This document shows positions 6,143 through 11,591 of a stretch of 13,719 nucleotides of DNA, one piece after another. Position 1 is the stretch's first letter. Each line of letters opens with the position of its first letter. A model generated the notes under the pieces. The model did no database searches and was not told the DNA's origin. It saw only the letters and a program-made list of their open reading frames with translations. The DNA is from Clostridia bacterium. Lineage in GTDB: Bacteria; Bacillota_A; Clostridia; Christensenellales; UBA1242. The translations under genes and the position numbers were made by a program. The stretch spans positions 1-13,719 of the forward strand of contig JAGBBI010000182.1 of the NCBI GenBank assembly GCA_017938565.1. The letters run 5' to 3'.

Positions 6143-6202
6143 GTTTCCTCCACCGCGCCTGTACGGTTTTAATATATTCCTCCTTCAATAATTCCTCCAA
6201 AT

Positions 6203-6228
6203 GCGGAGCAGCAGGCGGCTCCGTTTTA
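6203..6228 (+). terminator. Second hairpin before the DUF6809-like gene
   Basis: GCGGAGC (6203-6209) and GCTCCGT (6218-6224) form a 7-bp, GC-rich stem (closing G-U pair) with an 8-base loop, followed by TTTA. It is a weaker terminator or a leader structure 40 bp before the gene. Confidence 0.45.
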
Positions 6229-6267
6229 CATAATTAAAAATGATAGGTAAGAAAGAGGGAAATGATT

Positions 6268-6567
6268 ATGAGAAAAACCATTGAAGCAATGTACTATGAT
6301 AACCTATCAATCAGTGGTCGCAGTCTAAATAAGAACGGCGAATATTATAAAACTGAACGAGAGGTATGTGATGTTGCCGTGAAACTGGAAGAAACGCTTA
6401 CAGCGCAACAGAAAGAGATATGGCAGGAATACACTGCTCTATCTATGAAAGCAAATGATTTGGGATGTCGGGATAATTTTATTCTCGGTTTTCGAACAGC
6501 AACCTGCTTATTGGTAGAGGCACTTGCAGATACCAGCGATGATGAAAGTTTTCCGATTGCAGGGTGA
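6268..6567 (+). CDS. DUF6809-like protein, 99 aa
   Basis: A small soluble protein of unknown function. The start MRKTIEAMYYDN and the end, with a helical FILGFRTATCLLVEALAD, match from memory the pattern of the DUF6809 family (an N-terminal R-IE-LYYGN motif, a middle helical pair, and a C-terminal GFR-G--L--E element). The centre (EVCDVAVKLEETLTAQQKEIWQEYTALSMKANDL) is predicted to be helical with heptad character. The second ATG (6268) is chosen because GAGGG lies 8 bases upstream, whereas the ATG at 6262 is too close to it. The family is widespread in clostridial genomes, often on mobile elements. It is the first gene of a three-gene operon; the next gene starts 5 bases after its stop. Confidence 0.75.
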   Translation: MRKTIEAMYYDNLSISGRSLNKNGEYYKTEREVCDVAVKLEETLTAQQKEIWQEYTALSMKANDLGCRDNFILGFRTATCLLVEALADTSDDESFPIAG

Positions 6568-6572
6568 CAGAT

Positions 6573-7175
6573 ATGAAGATAATTAAAATTCTATACCGTA
6601 CCGTTGCAATCCTACTTCTCGTCGCAACCTTTACTTGTATGTTTTTGAATTATAGCAAGGAAAGAAATTCGGGTGGTTACACGGGAGCGAACTCAATTAT
6701 GAGTACTAGTTCGAAGCAGTGGGTTATTGATAATTTCGATGAATACGAGACTTTTGATGATTTGTTATATAATGGTATGACACCTTTCGTACTCAACAAC
6801 TTTGTTTATGATAGTAAGCATAATTATCGGTTTCCGTTGCAATCATTCAACTTTGAACTTTTTCAAAATGTAAAGTGGCACGGGGTTTGCTTCCAATTTG
6901 CCCAATGGGCAAAATCGGTTGTATTAGAATGGTCTAACCACAAAGGAATTGATGTTCAATCATATGTATTCGATGTTGAATTAAAAGGTGGCGGGAAACA
7001 TTCATATAATTTCTTCGTATGTGACGGAAACACTTATTGTGTAGATTTCACCGAGGCACTAACACTATATAATAAAAATAAACCCTATGGGAGGGCTGTA
7101 AAGAACATAGGAGAGACCTCTATGTACTATTATGCCGAAATTTATTATGAGGATTATATTTATAATGTCTATTAA
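6573..7175 (+). CDS. Membrane-anchored transglutaminase-like (papain-fold) protein
   Basis: A 200-aa protein. Residues 7-27 (LYRTVAILLLVATFTCMFL) form one membrane anchor or uncleaved signal, with the rest presumably outside the cell. The extracytoplasmic part shows a transglutaminase-like triad: Cys106 in WHGVCFQFAQWAK, His143 in GGGKHSYNFF and Asp158 in YCVDFTEA. The spacing and surrounding strands fit the transglutaminase-like superfamily, which includes peptidases and acyl-transfer enzymes. The substrate is unknown; a cell-wall or secreted protein is plausible. The ATG at 6573 is preferred to a GTG at 6564 that overlaps the previous stop, as AGGG lies 8 bases upstream. The Tyr-rich tail (YYYAEIYYEDYIYNVY) is unusual. 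It lies between a cytoplasmic DUF6809-like protein and a small membrane protein, an arrangement I do not recognise as a known system. Confidence 0.65.
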   Translation: MKIIKILYRTVAILLLVATFTCMFLNYSKERNSGGYTGANSIMSTSSKQWVIDNFDEYETFDDLLYNGMTPFVLNNFVYDSKHNYRFPLQSFNFELFQNVKWHGVCFQFAQWAKSVVLEWSNHKGIDVQSYVFDVELKGGGKHSYNFFVCDGNTYCVDFTEALTLYNKNKPYGRAVKNIGETSMYYYAEIYYEDYIYNVY

Positions 7176-7187
7176 AGGAGGTTCGGT

Positions 7188-7499
7188 ATGACTATTGTTT
7201 ATTTTCTCGTTCCTTATGTAATTATGCTTTTTTCGATTATTATGAGAAGCAATCTAACGGCATATTTTGGAATTTTAATGCTCGGTTTACTTGCTGCTTC
7301 CCATATGAAGCATAAGTGGTTCGCGGTGCTTCTGATGACATTACAGGCGGTTATTTCCGCAGGTATCATATATCTCAACATTAATGATTACACCCAGTCT
7401 AATTACCTGCTTTTCATAGGAACAATAAGTATCATAATGCTTGTCTCGATGGGACTTGAAATGATTATCGATAGGAATAAGCACTGCAAAGTTTCTTGA
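7188..7499 (+). CDS. Small four-helix membrane protein
   Basis: A 103-aa hydrophobic protein with about four membrane segments: residues 2-20, 23-38, 43-62 and 71-91, with a charged C-terminal tail (IIDRNKHCKVS). AAAGGAGG lies 7 bases before the ATG, one of the strongest ribosome binding sites in the window. It is 12 bp after the transglutaminase-like gene and ends the operon before the terminator at 7618. No family is recognised. It may be a partner, holin-like or immunity-type protein of the preceding secreted enzyme; nothing in the sequence decides this. Confidence 0.7.
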   Translation: MTIVYFLVPYVIMLFSIIMRSNLTAYFGILMLGLLAASHMKHKWFAVLLMTLQAVISAGIIYLNINDYTQSNYLLFIGTISIIMLVSMGLEMIIDRNKHCKVS

Positions 7500-7617
7500 T
7501 TTAAAATATATAATATCGTATGCTTAAATCATAGCAATCGGGGTGTGCTATCTTACTGTCTTTTGGTTTTTCATTTTAATTTCTTCTTTAATGATATTTG
7601 CAATAAATGGGATGCAT

Positions 7618-7650
7618 AAAACCTACCGTTTCCCCGACGGTAGGTTTTTC
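7618..7650 (+). terminator. Terminator of the membrane-protein operon
   Basis: AAACCTACCGT (7619-7629) pairs with ACGGTAGGTTT (7637-7647), followed by more T. A weaker stem ATAGCA/TGCTAT lies before it at 7531-7551. Confidence 0.85.
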
Positions 7651-8144
7651 TTATAAAAGTTTTTAAAATTAAGCCATTTTCATTTTTGAGAGATTGTGTC
7701 GGCAAAAAAATTTAAAACTTTTATTAACAGTATATCTTGCAGATGTTTTTATAAATTAGTGCTATTTCATCTTTAAAAAATGAAATATATAAGTTTTTTA
7801 TAAACTTTTTCTCAATATTGACATCTGATTTGAAAAGTTTCTAATTTCCGACTGATATGAGTTCTCAAAAACGAAATCATGCTAATTTTGAAAACTTTTT
7901 TATTTTTAAATATATTTTTTAATAATATAATAGCAGATGGCGACCGCAGTTATGCGGCCGCCAACATTTTTTCGTAAATTTTTATGGGTTTTTAAATGAT
8001 TTTTGTCATCTTCCTGATGGTGATGCTTAAAAAAGTTCTCAATTTTACGGGTATTTGAACTTTGAGAGATGAAATGCAGCATAATTTTTAAAACTCTATT
8101 TTTATAAAATTACAAATAATAAAATCCCAAACCCTCCGCCAATT
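7651..8144. other. Non-coding AT-rich region with TCTCTCAAA words
   Basis: No gene is supported over about 490 bp. The stretch is very AT-rich and contains repeated short words: TTTGAGAGA at 7685-7693 and 8061-8069 (its reverse complement recurs at 9242 and 10952), several AAAACTTTT-like blocks, and one GC-rich hairpin at 7938-7963. It could be the outer part of the replication region or a degenerate intergenic region. Confidence 0.5.
7926..7972 (+). terminator. GC-rich hairpin with T-run, preceded by a TATAAT box
   Basis: TGGCGACCGCA (7938-7948) and TGCGGCCGCCA (7953-7963) form an 11-bp stem with one mismatch and loop GTTA, followed by ACATTTTTTC. TATAAT (7926-7931) lies directly before it, without a clear -35 box. 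It is the most GC-rich spot in this region; a terminator, a very short RNA or a replication structure are possible. Confidence 0.5.
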
Positions 8145-8660
8145 CTATACCTTAATAAAATCGGTTTTAATTCTACTGGCAAACATAAATATAGCGACAA
8201 GTACGGTTATCATATCCTGCAACCCGCCATTGTCGGAAATTTCAACACGGTAATTATTGTAGGATAAATAATTTGTTTCTTCAATCGTTAATTCACGGCT
8301 ATTTTCAATATTTGTGCGAACTACCTCATCAGAGAGCAGTCTGTCCAACCACCCATCATTCCAAAGGTCATAACTCTCTAAAAAGTCGTACACAAGAGTA
8401 TTTCGTTTCTCGAAGTCCTTTTCGCTATCGCAAAGGGCTCTTATCATAACTCCGCAATCAAAAACAGAAGACAATAATTTTTTTGGGTTCTTTTTGGATT
8501 GGTCTGGGCATTGATAATAGGACATAAGTGCCGACATACAACAGTCCATTGCATAATAACCGTATTCACGGGTTTCGGTTTTAGGATGTGCGGGGACGGT
8601 ATCAAGAACCGCGTTCAGATTGTGGATAATGCCTTCAAATAAATTGGAATTGATATTCAT
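8145..8660 (-). CDS. Hypothetical protein, 171 aa
   Basis: No family is recognised. The start (ATG complement at 8660-8658) has AAGGAG at good spacing. The protein is mostly helical and acidic, with three cysteines in one helix-like part (MDCCMSALMSYYQC and on to VFDCGVMIRALCD), a central DFLESYDLWNDGWLDRLLSDE, and a C-terminal hydrophobic stretch (MITVLVAIFMFASRI) that could be a single membrane segment or a buried helix. It is alone on the minus strand between the operon at 6268-7499 and the replication region. A perfect 11-bp inverted repeat covers its start codon and -10 box, suggesting tight regulation, perhaps by the protein itself. Confidence 0.7.
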   Translation of the reverse strand: MNINSNLFEGIIHNLNAVLDTVPAHPKTETREYGYYAMDCCMSALMSYYQCPDQSKKNPKKLLSSVFDCGVMIRALCDSEKDFEKRNTLVYDFLESYDLWNDGWLDRLLSDEVVRTNIENSRELTIEETNYLSYNNYRVEISDNGGLQDMITVLVAIFMFASRIKTDFIKV

Positions 8661-8694
8661 TTAAACACTCCTTATTTTTAGTGTTTAAATTATA
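8659..8694 (-). promoter_or_regulatory. Operator-like inverted repeat at the start of the 171-aa gene
   Basis: ATTTAAACACT (8659-8669) and AGTGTTTAAAT (8680-8690) form a perfect 11-bp inverted repeat with a 10-base centre. The left arm overlaps the start codon, the ribosome binding site lies in the centre, and the right arm touches the -10 box TATAAT (8694-8689 on the minus strand). It can act as an operator or as an RNA hairpin that presents or hides the start. Confidence 0.65.
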
Positions 8695-8736
8695 GCGCAC
8701 AGTTTATGAAAAATCAGCCATATGTTTTAAAAATAT

Positions 8737-8752
8737 ACGATTTTAAAATCGT
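8737..8752. repeat. 16-bp perfect palindrome
   Basis: ACGATTTTAAAATCGT reads the same on both strands. It lies about 45 bp upstream of the -10 box of the 171-aa gene and may be an operator. Related half-sites ACGATTAAAA occur at 8828 and 8848. Confidence 0.5.
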
Positions 8753-8827
8753 CTTTCATAATGCATTAAAATAGTGGGAGGTTGGGTGGCAAAAGTATTT
8801 TTCTACCCGACTATAAAATTTCGTCAA

Positions 8828-8857
8828 ACGATTAAAAATTTTTACAGACGATTAAAA
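8828..8857. repeat. ACGATTAAAA direct repeats, 20 bp apart
   Basis: ACGATTAAAA at 8828-8837 and 8848-8857, two helical turns apart and on the same face of the helix. They share the ACGATT half-site with the palindrome at 8737. Confidence 0.45.
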
Positions 8858-8946
8858 GGCATTTTACCCTATATAAGGTACTGTTTTGATATTTTTAAGC
8901 AAAACTCTTATATTTGATGTTTAAAATGGATGGCTTTTAAAAACAT

Positions 8947-8975
8947 TTAATTGTATTTTTTAAAAATACAATTAA
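8947..8975. repeat. 29-bp AT-rich perfect palindrome in the origin region
   Basis: TTAATTGTATTTTT (8947-8960) and AAAAATACAATTAA (8962-8975) are perfect reverse complements around a single base. Such a tight palindrome can form a cruciform or serve as a dimeric protein site. It lies 65 bp before the 12-bp repeats and 390 bp before the replication gene. Confidence 0.65.
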
Positions 8976-9039
8976 GGTTTTTATCAAAAAATCTCTCTTT
9001 TTTAGAATTATGTTTGTCGAACAGGCGGAAGGTGCTCGG

Positions 9040-9099
9040 ACCATACTTATAACCATATTTAGGACCATATTTTTAACTATACCTATAACCATATTTTGA
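9040..9099. repeat. Five tandem 12-bp repeats (iteron-like)
   Basis: Five consecutive 12-base units from 9040 to 9099, each starting ACCATA or ACTATA: ACCATACTTATA, ACCATATTTAGG, ACCATATTTTTA, ACTATACCTATA, ACCATATTTTGA. They lie just before a GC-rich hairpin and upstream of the replication initiator gene, the classical place for initiator-binding iterons. They can also be read as a four-residue repeat at the end of a 29-codon open frame starting at 9010, but that frame has no ribosome binding site. Confidence 0.7.
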
Positions 9100-9106
9100 C
9101 ACACAA

Positions 9107-9140
9107 AAAACTCCGACGGAAGGAACGTCGGAGTTTTGCT
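9107..9140 (+). other. Strong hairpin between iterons and rep gene (nick-site hairpin or terminator)
   Basis: AAAACTCCGACG (9107-9118) and CGTCGGAGTTTT (9126-9137) form a perfect 12-bp stem with loop GAAGGAA. It could end transcription from the left, but no gene on that side points to it. As it follows iterons and precedes a rolling-circle type initiator, it may instead be the double-strand origin hairpin that exposes the nick site. Confidence 0.55.
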
Positions 9141-9311
9141 CTTTTATGAAAAAAGGTCCCAAAAATCTCTGGGATTTGGAATCTGAAATTTTTTAAAAAA
9201 TATTTTTTGCGAAAAAATTTCTTAAAAACATATGGTTTTCGTCTCTCAAAAATCAAATCACTGCAATTATTAAAATCTTTTAAGAAATTGCCGTTTTTGA
9301 TGCACTTGAAA

Positions 9312-9343
9312 TTTTTCAAAAAATAGTTTAATCGTTTGAAAAA
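9312..9343 (+). promoter_or_regulatory. Inverted repeat in front of the rep ribosome binding site
   Basis: TTTTTCAAA (9312-9320) and TTTGAAAAA (9335-9343), 9 bp, perfect, end about 10 bases before AAAGGAGG (9351-9358). This is a candidate operator or hairpin controlling the amount of initiator. The preceding 9141-9311 stretch is A/T-tract DNA without a gene. Confidence 0.4.
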
Positions 9344-9366
9344 ACAGTGCAAAGGAGGTGAAAAAT

Positions 9367-10383
9367 ATGTTAGATACAATCAATGTATCTATTCCAATGT
9401 ATATTGAACCGAGTGAAAGAACAATTGACTGGGAGGCAGATGTTTCTGACAAAGGAACCGCTTTTATATACAAATTGGTGACATTGCCAAACGGAGCGAC
9501 AATTTATATAAGGTATTACTTTACACATTCGCTTACACTTTCATTCTCGGCTTCAAGAATTCAAAATGGCGACAATGCCATAGCATATAGTTTTGATAAA
9601 TCTAATATTGTTAAGAAAACAATATTAAAGGTTATATCAGACGAACTCGGTATCACTAATGTAAAATTATCCGATTTTTTAGTTTGTCGGTTAGACATCA
9701 ACCGAGACTTTGTTTGTGATAATGAAAAAACCGCAAATGAACTTGCGGCATTCTCAAACAAAATTTTACCATTAGGGTACGAAAAAAGATTTAACTACAA
9801 TACAGGTCTTACTTCCCAGACACGAAAAGGTAGAGGGTTTCGTGTTTACCGAAAAGATAAAGATAAGAAGAAAAGACAAGATATGAACCCCACGGTTCGC
9901 TTTGAGTTTCAAATGGATAAAAAGATGGTCACCAACATTTTAGGATACCGTCCTAATCTAAATGAAATTCTTTCAAGACAAGTTACAATTGAAAAAGTAT
10001 GGAACAATGTCTTATCTATATATGCACTCGATAAAAGAATTCTAAACCGCCGAGAATTGCACAAATTCTCTTTACAGGCAAAGGTATTAACTCCTACCGA
10101 AAAAGAAACCCTCAAACAAATGAATGACCGTCCATCCTTTGATGATAAAGAACAAAGAAGATGGCAACTTAAAGTAACGCATAAGTTGAAAGCACGGGGC
10201 ATTTGTCCTTATTCCTGCGAAGTTCCAATTGTTCTCAAAGTTAATGTTTGCACCACGATTTTGAATTTACAAAGAAAGAAGAATAGAGAATGTACTATAT
10301 GCAAACAGCACCTGCTCTCTACAATTATAACTTTACGAGATACCAACAAAAAAGTCAAGAAATGGTATCTCGATTCATCATAG
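9367..10383 (+). CDS. Rolling-circle replication initiator, phage gene II/X-like family
   Basis: A 338-aa protein whose layout follows filamentous-phage gene II proteins (Phage_CRI plus Phage_X domains). It opens MLDTINVSIPM (compare MIDMLVLRLPF in M13 pII). A strand-rich part with YYFTHSLTLSFSASRIQNGD follows, then the FLVCRLDINRDF strand and ELAAFSNKI helix, GRGFRVYRKDKD, and TVRFEFQMDKKMV (compare LVRFEARIK). Such proteins nick the plus strand at the origin and stay bound through a tyrosine. The ATG at 9367 follows AAAGGAGGTG perfectly; the GTG at 9358 belongs to that site. A Rep_trans-type initiator is the alternative. The C-terminal 70 residues (from about KLKARGICPYSCEV) are basic and cysteine-containing and may differ from relatives. 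Iterons and hairpins upstream are the likely origin. Confidence 0.75.
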   Translation: MLDTINVSIPMYIEPSERTIDWEADVSDKGTAFIYKLVTLPNGATIYIRYYFTHSLTLSFSASRIQNGDNAIAYSFDKSNIVKKTILKVISDELGITNVKLSDFLVCRLDINRDFVCDNEKTANELAAFSNKILPLGYEKRFNYNTGLTSQTRKGRGFRVYRKDKDKKKRQDMNPTVRFEFQMDKKMVTNILGYRPNLNEILSRQVTIEKVWNNVLSIYALDKRILNRRELHKFSLQAKVLTPTEKETLKQMNDRPSFDDKEQRRWQLKVTHKLKARGICPYSCEVPIVLKVNVCTTILNLQRKKNRECTICKQHLLSTIITLRDTNKKVKKWYLDSS

Positions 10384-10402
10384 GTTTTATAACATATACT
10401 CA

Positions 10403-10428
10403 CTTTCTTTCAGCGTTACGAAAGAAAG
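10403..10428 (+). repeat. Hairpin directly after rep
   Basis: CTTTCTTT (10403-10410) and AAAGAAAG (10421-10428), a perfect 8-bp stem with a 10-base loop, 20 bp after the rep stop. There is no T-run, so it is not a standard terminator. Confidence 0.45.
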
Positions 10429-10450
10429 GCGGGTTATATTGTATATTTCA

Positions 10451-10500
10451 AGACTATTATTGCTTACTTTTTCAAACGAGTAAAGCAAGATAGTCTATTT
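10451..10500 (+). repeat. Long imperfect inverted repeat, terminator or single-strand origin
   Basis: The arms 10451-10468 (AGACTATTATTGCTTACT) and 10479-10496 (AGTAAAGCAAGATAGTCT) pair over nearly their whole length with a small internal loop, and the apical loop is TTTTTCAAAC. ATTTTG follows. It may end rep transcription or serve as a single-strand origin. Confidence 0.55.
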
Positions 10501-10520
10501 TGTCATGCTTACCCTTCTTT

Positions 10521-10569
10521 AAGATAAGGGGTCTTGCCCTTCGGGCAATCCCCACCAACCAACCATCTT
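10521..10569. repeat. Two-tier GC hairpin, candidate oriT or single-strand origin
   Basis: TTGCCC (10534-10539), loop TTC and GGGCAA (10543-10548) form an inner stem, while GGGG (10528-10531) and CCCC (10550-10553) form an outer stem with a small asymmetric bulge. AAGAT (10521) and ATCTT (10565) can close it further. CCAACCAACC follows directly. Such folded GC hairpins in an AT-rich gap after a rolling-circle rep gene are typical of single-strand origins or transfer origins; which one is not decided. Confidence 0.5.
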
Positions 10570-10719
10570 ATTACATAATTCAAAGGAAAGGTAATATTAT
10601 ATAAATTGCCCTGTGATTTATTTTCGGTTTTTTAATGGGTTACTATTAGAATGATAACATTTCTTACTTTGAGAATTATGAAAAAAGGACGGGTGGATAA
10701 GTAAATGTTGATAAAAAAT

Positions 10720-10766
10720 AGAATTATATTATCTTTAACCCACAGGGTAGAAAATAGTATAATTCT
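10720..10766. repeat. 13-bp inverted repeat with inner stem
   Basis: AGAATTATATTAT (10720-10732) and ATAGTATAATTCT (10754-10766) are complementary with one mismatch (12 of 13). The enclosed sequence has ACCC ACA GGGT as an inner stem. The result is a long composite hairpin in non-coding DNA, with no T-run after it. Confidence 0.5.
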
Positions 10767-10776
10767 CAACAAAGTG

Positions 10777-11010
10777 TTATAAATTACTGAAAAAGTTTTT
10801 CATTTTATTAGAATATGAAGGCTCAAAAAATCGGAAACCGTCTAATTTTAAAAACTTAATATTTTCGTTGCAAAAATACTCAAAAAACCTCCAAAAAAAT
10901 TTTTTTAAAAAATTTTTGAGGCAAAAAGTTTTTAAAAATTTCGCTTTCCCGTCTCTCAAAATTTAAGTTGCGAAAAATTTTAAAAACTTTCGCTAAAAAC
11001 CTAGTGTTTA
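10777..11010. other. A-tract-rich non-coding region resembling the region before rep
   Basis: No gene is supported. Long A and T tracts around 10890-10920 suggest curved DNA; CCTC (near 10889) and GAGG (near 10918) bracket an A/T palindrome. The sequence up to GTCTCTCAAAA (10951-10961) resembles 9190-9251, which ends in the same word, so the rep gene appears to be flanked by two diverged copies of one AT-rich segment. Confidence 0.45.
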
Positions 11011-11027
11011 TGCGGGTTCGAGTGCTA

Positions 11028-11056
11028 TTGACAAACTGATTTTTTTGCATTATACT
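11028..11056 (+). promoter_or_regulatory. Promoter of the excisionase-integrase operon
   Basis: TTGACA (11028-11033), a 17-bp spacer and TATACT (11051-11056): perfect -35 and strong -10 boxes. A 13-bp palindrome AATCGCAGCGATT (11075-11087) lies about 12-25 bases inside the transcript and may be an operator. The leader is about 300 nt. Confidence 0.8.
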
Positions 11057-11109
11057 TTGCTCACAATCGTAAGAAATCGCAGCGATTAACATAATAAAAA
11101 CATTTATCC

Positions 11110-11216
11110 GAGGAAGATGCTATGCTTTGAATTAAGTATGAAATAACTACATAACAATTTATGTTTTATACCCATACCTATTAGGAGTATCATCTTCAAA
11201 AAGGTATGGGTTTTAT
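11110..11216 (+). promoter_or_regulatory. Attenuator-like leader of the integration operon
   Basis: ACCCATACCT (11170-11179) and AGGTATGGGT (11202-11211) form a 10-bp stem followed by TTTATT, a terminator. The loop holds TATCATCTTC (11188-11197), which can pair (9 of 10) with GAAGATGCTA (11113-11122). The latter overlaps a ribosome binding site GAGGAAG (11110-11116) and two tiny frames: ATG CTT TGA at 11122 and a 9-codon frame at 11117. Competing pairing plus a micro-frame is how translation-coupled attenuators work, for example in leaders of ribosome-protection resistance genes. The effector is unknown. Confidence 0.5.
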
Positions 11217-11239
11217 TATGCCCGATTTGTAATTACAGG

Positions 11240-11318
11240 AAGTTCTTGATTACTTTGCCGCATTATGTTTTCAAGAGTTAATTCGTATCCACCTTTTATT
11301 GTCTTATGTCAAGAACGT
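11240..11318. repeat. TCAAGA repeats upstream of the excisionase gene
   Basis: AAGTTCTTGA (11240-11249, which is TCAAGAACTT on the minus strand), TCAAGAGTTA (11271-11280) and TCAAGAACGT (11309-11318) are three related 10-bp words in 80 bp of non-coding leader. They are possible excisionase or regulator sites. Confidence 0.4.
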
Positions 11319-11360
11319 TGGGTGGGCGGCACCAAAATATTATTTTAAGGAGGTCATTAT

Positions 11361-11591
11361 ATGGCAACATTAGAACAGGTAAGAAATCGCAATCACAAGA
11401 GTTTGAAAAAGTATCCTGATGTCTTAACTGTACCACAGGTACAGCAGATATTATCGGTTGGACAGTATTCTGTATATAAACTTATCAAAGACGGCACTTT
11501 GCATTCTTTGAAGGTAGGACACGGTTATCGTATAGTAAAGCAATCACTTTTAGATTATATCTATGGGGGCGAGTTAAATGAAACTGCTTGA
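11361..11591 (+). CDS. Excisionase-family DNA-binding protein
   Basis: A 76-aa protein with one winged MerR-like HTH_17 domain: VLTVPQVQQILSVGQYSVYKLIKDGTLHSLKVG followed by GYRIVKQSLLDYI. This is the standard pattern of small recombination directionality factors, which bend the attachment site and switch the integrase to excision. The start at 11361 has AAGGAGG at ideal spacing. The gene overlaps the integrase start by 14 bases, so both are made together. In many clostridial elements this gene and the integrase sit exactly so next to the attachment site, as here. It may also repress the operon promoter. Confidence 0.85.
   Translation: MATLEQVRNRNHKSLKKYPDVLTVPQVQQILSVGQYSVYKLIKDGTLHSLKVGHGYRIVKQSLLDYIYGGELNETA

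Noticed and set aside
6092..6190. Leader peptide starting at the ATG in the second leader hairpin
   Set aside because: No ribosome binding site, and the frame runs through the terminator hairpin; the hairpin alone explains the sequence.
5973..6234. Minus-strand open frame containing a protein-like stretch (EELLKEEYIKTVQARWRKQ)
   Set aside because: No start codon with a ribosome binding site, it overlaps a strong plus-strand promoter and terminator and the minus promoter of the nuclease operon, and its end is hydrophobic non-coding-like sequence. It could be a remnant of a gene, but this cannot be supported.
9010..9099. A 29-codon frame (ATG at 9010 to TGA) made of the iterons, giving a TI-x-x repeat peptide
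   Set aside because: No ribosome binding site before the ATG, and the periodicity is fully explained by the 12-bp DNA repeats; its position before rep suits iterons better.
11069..11391. Exact 13-bp repeat GTAAGAAATCGCA in the leader and in the excisionase gene
   Set aside because: Exact repeats of this length are expected a few times by chance in 13.7 kb of AT-rich DNA, and the second copy is coding sequence.
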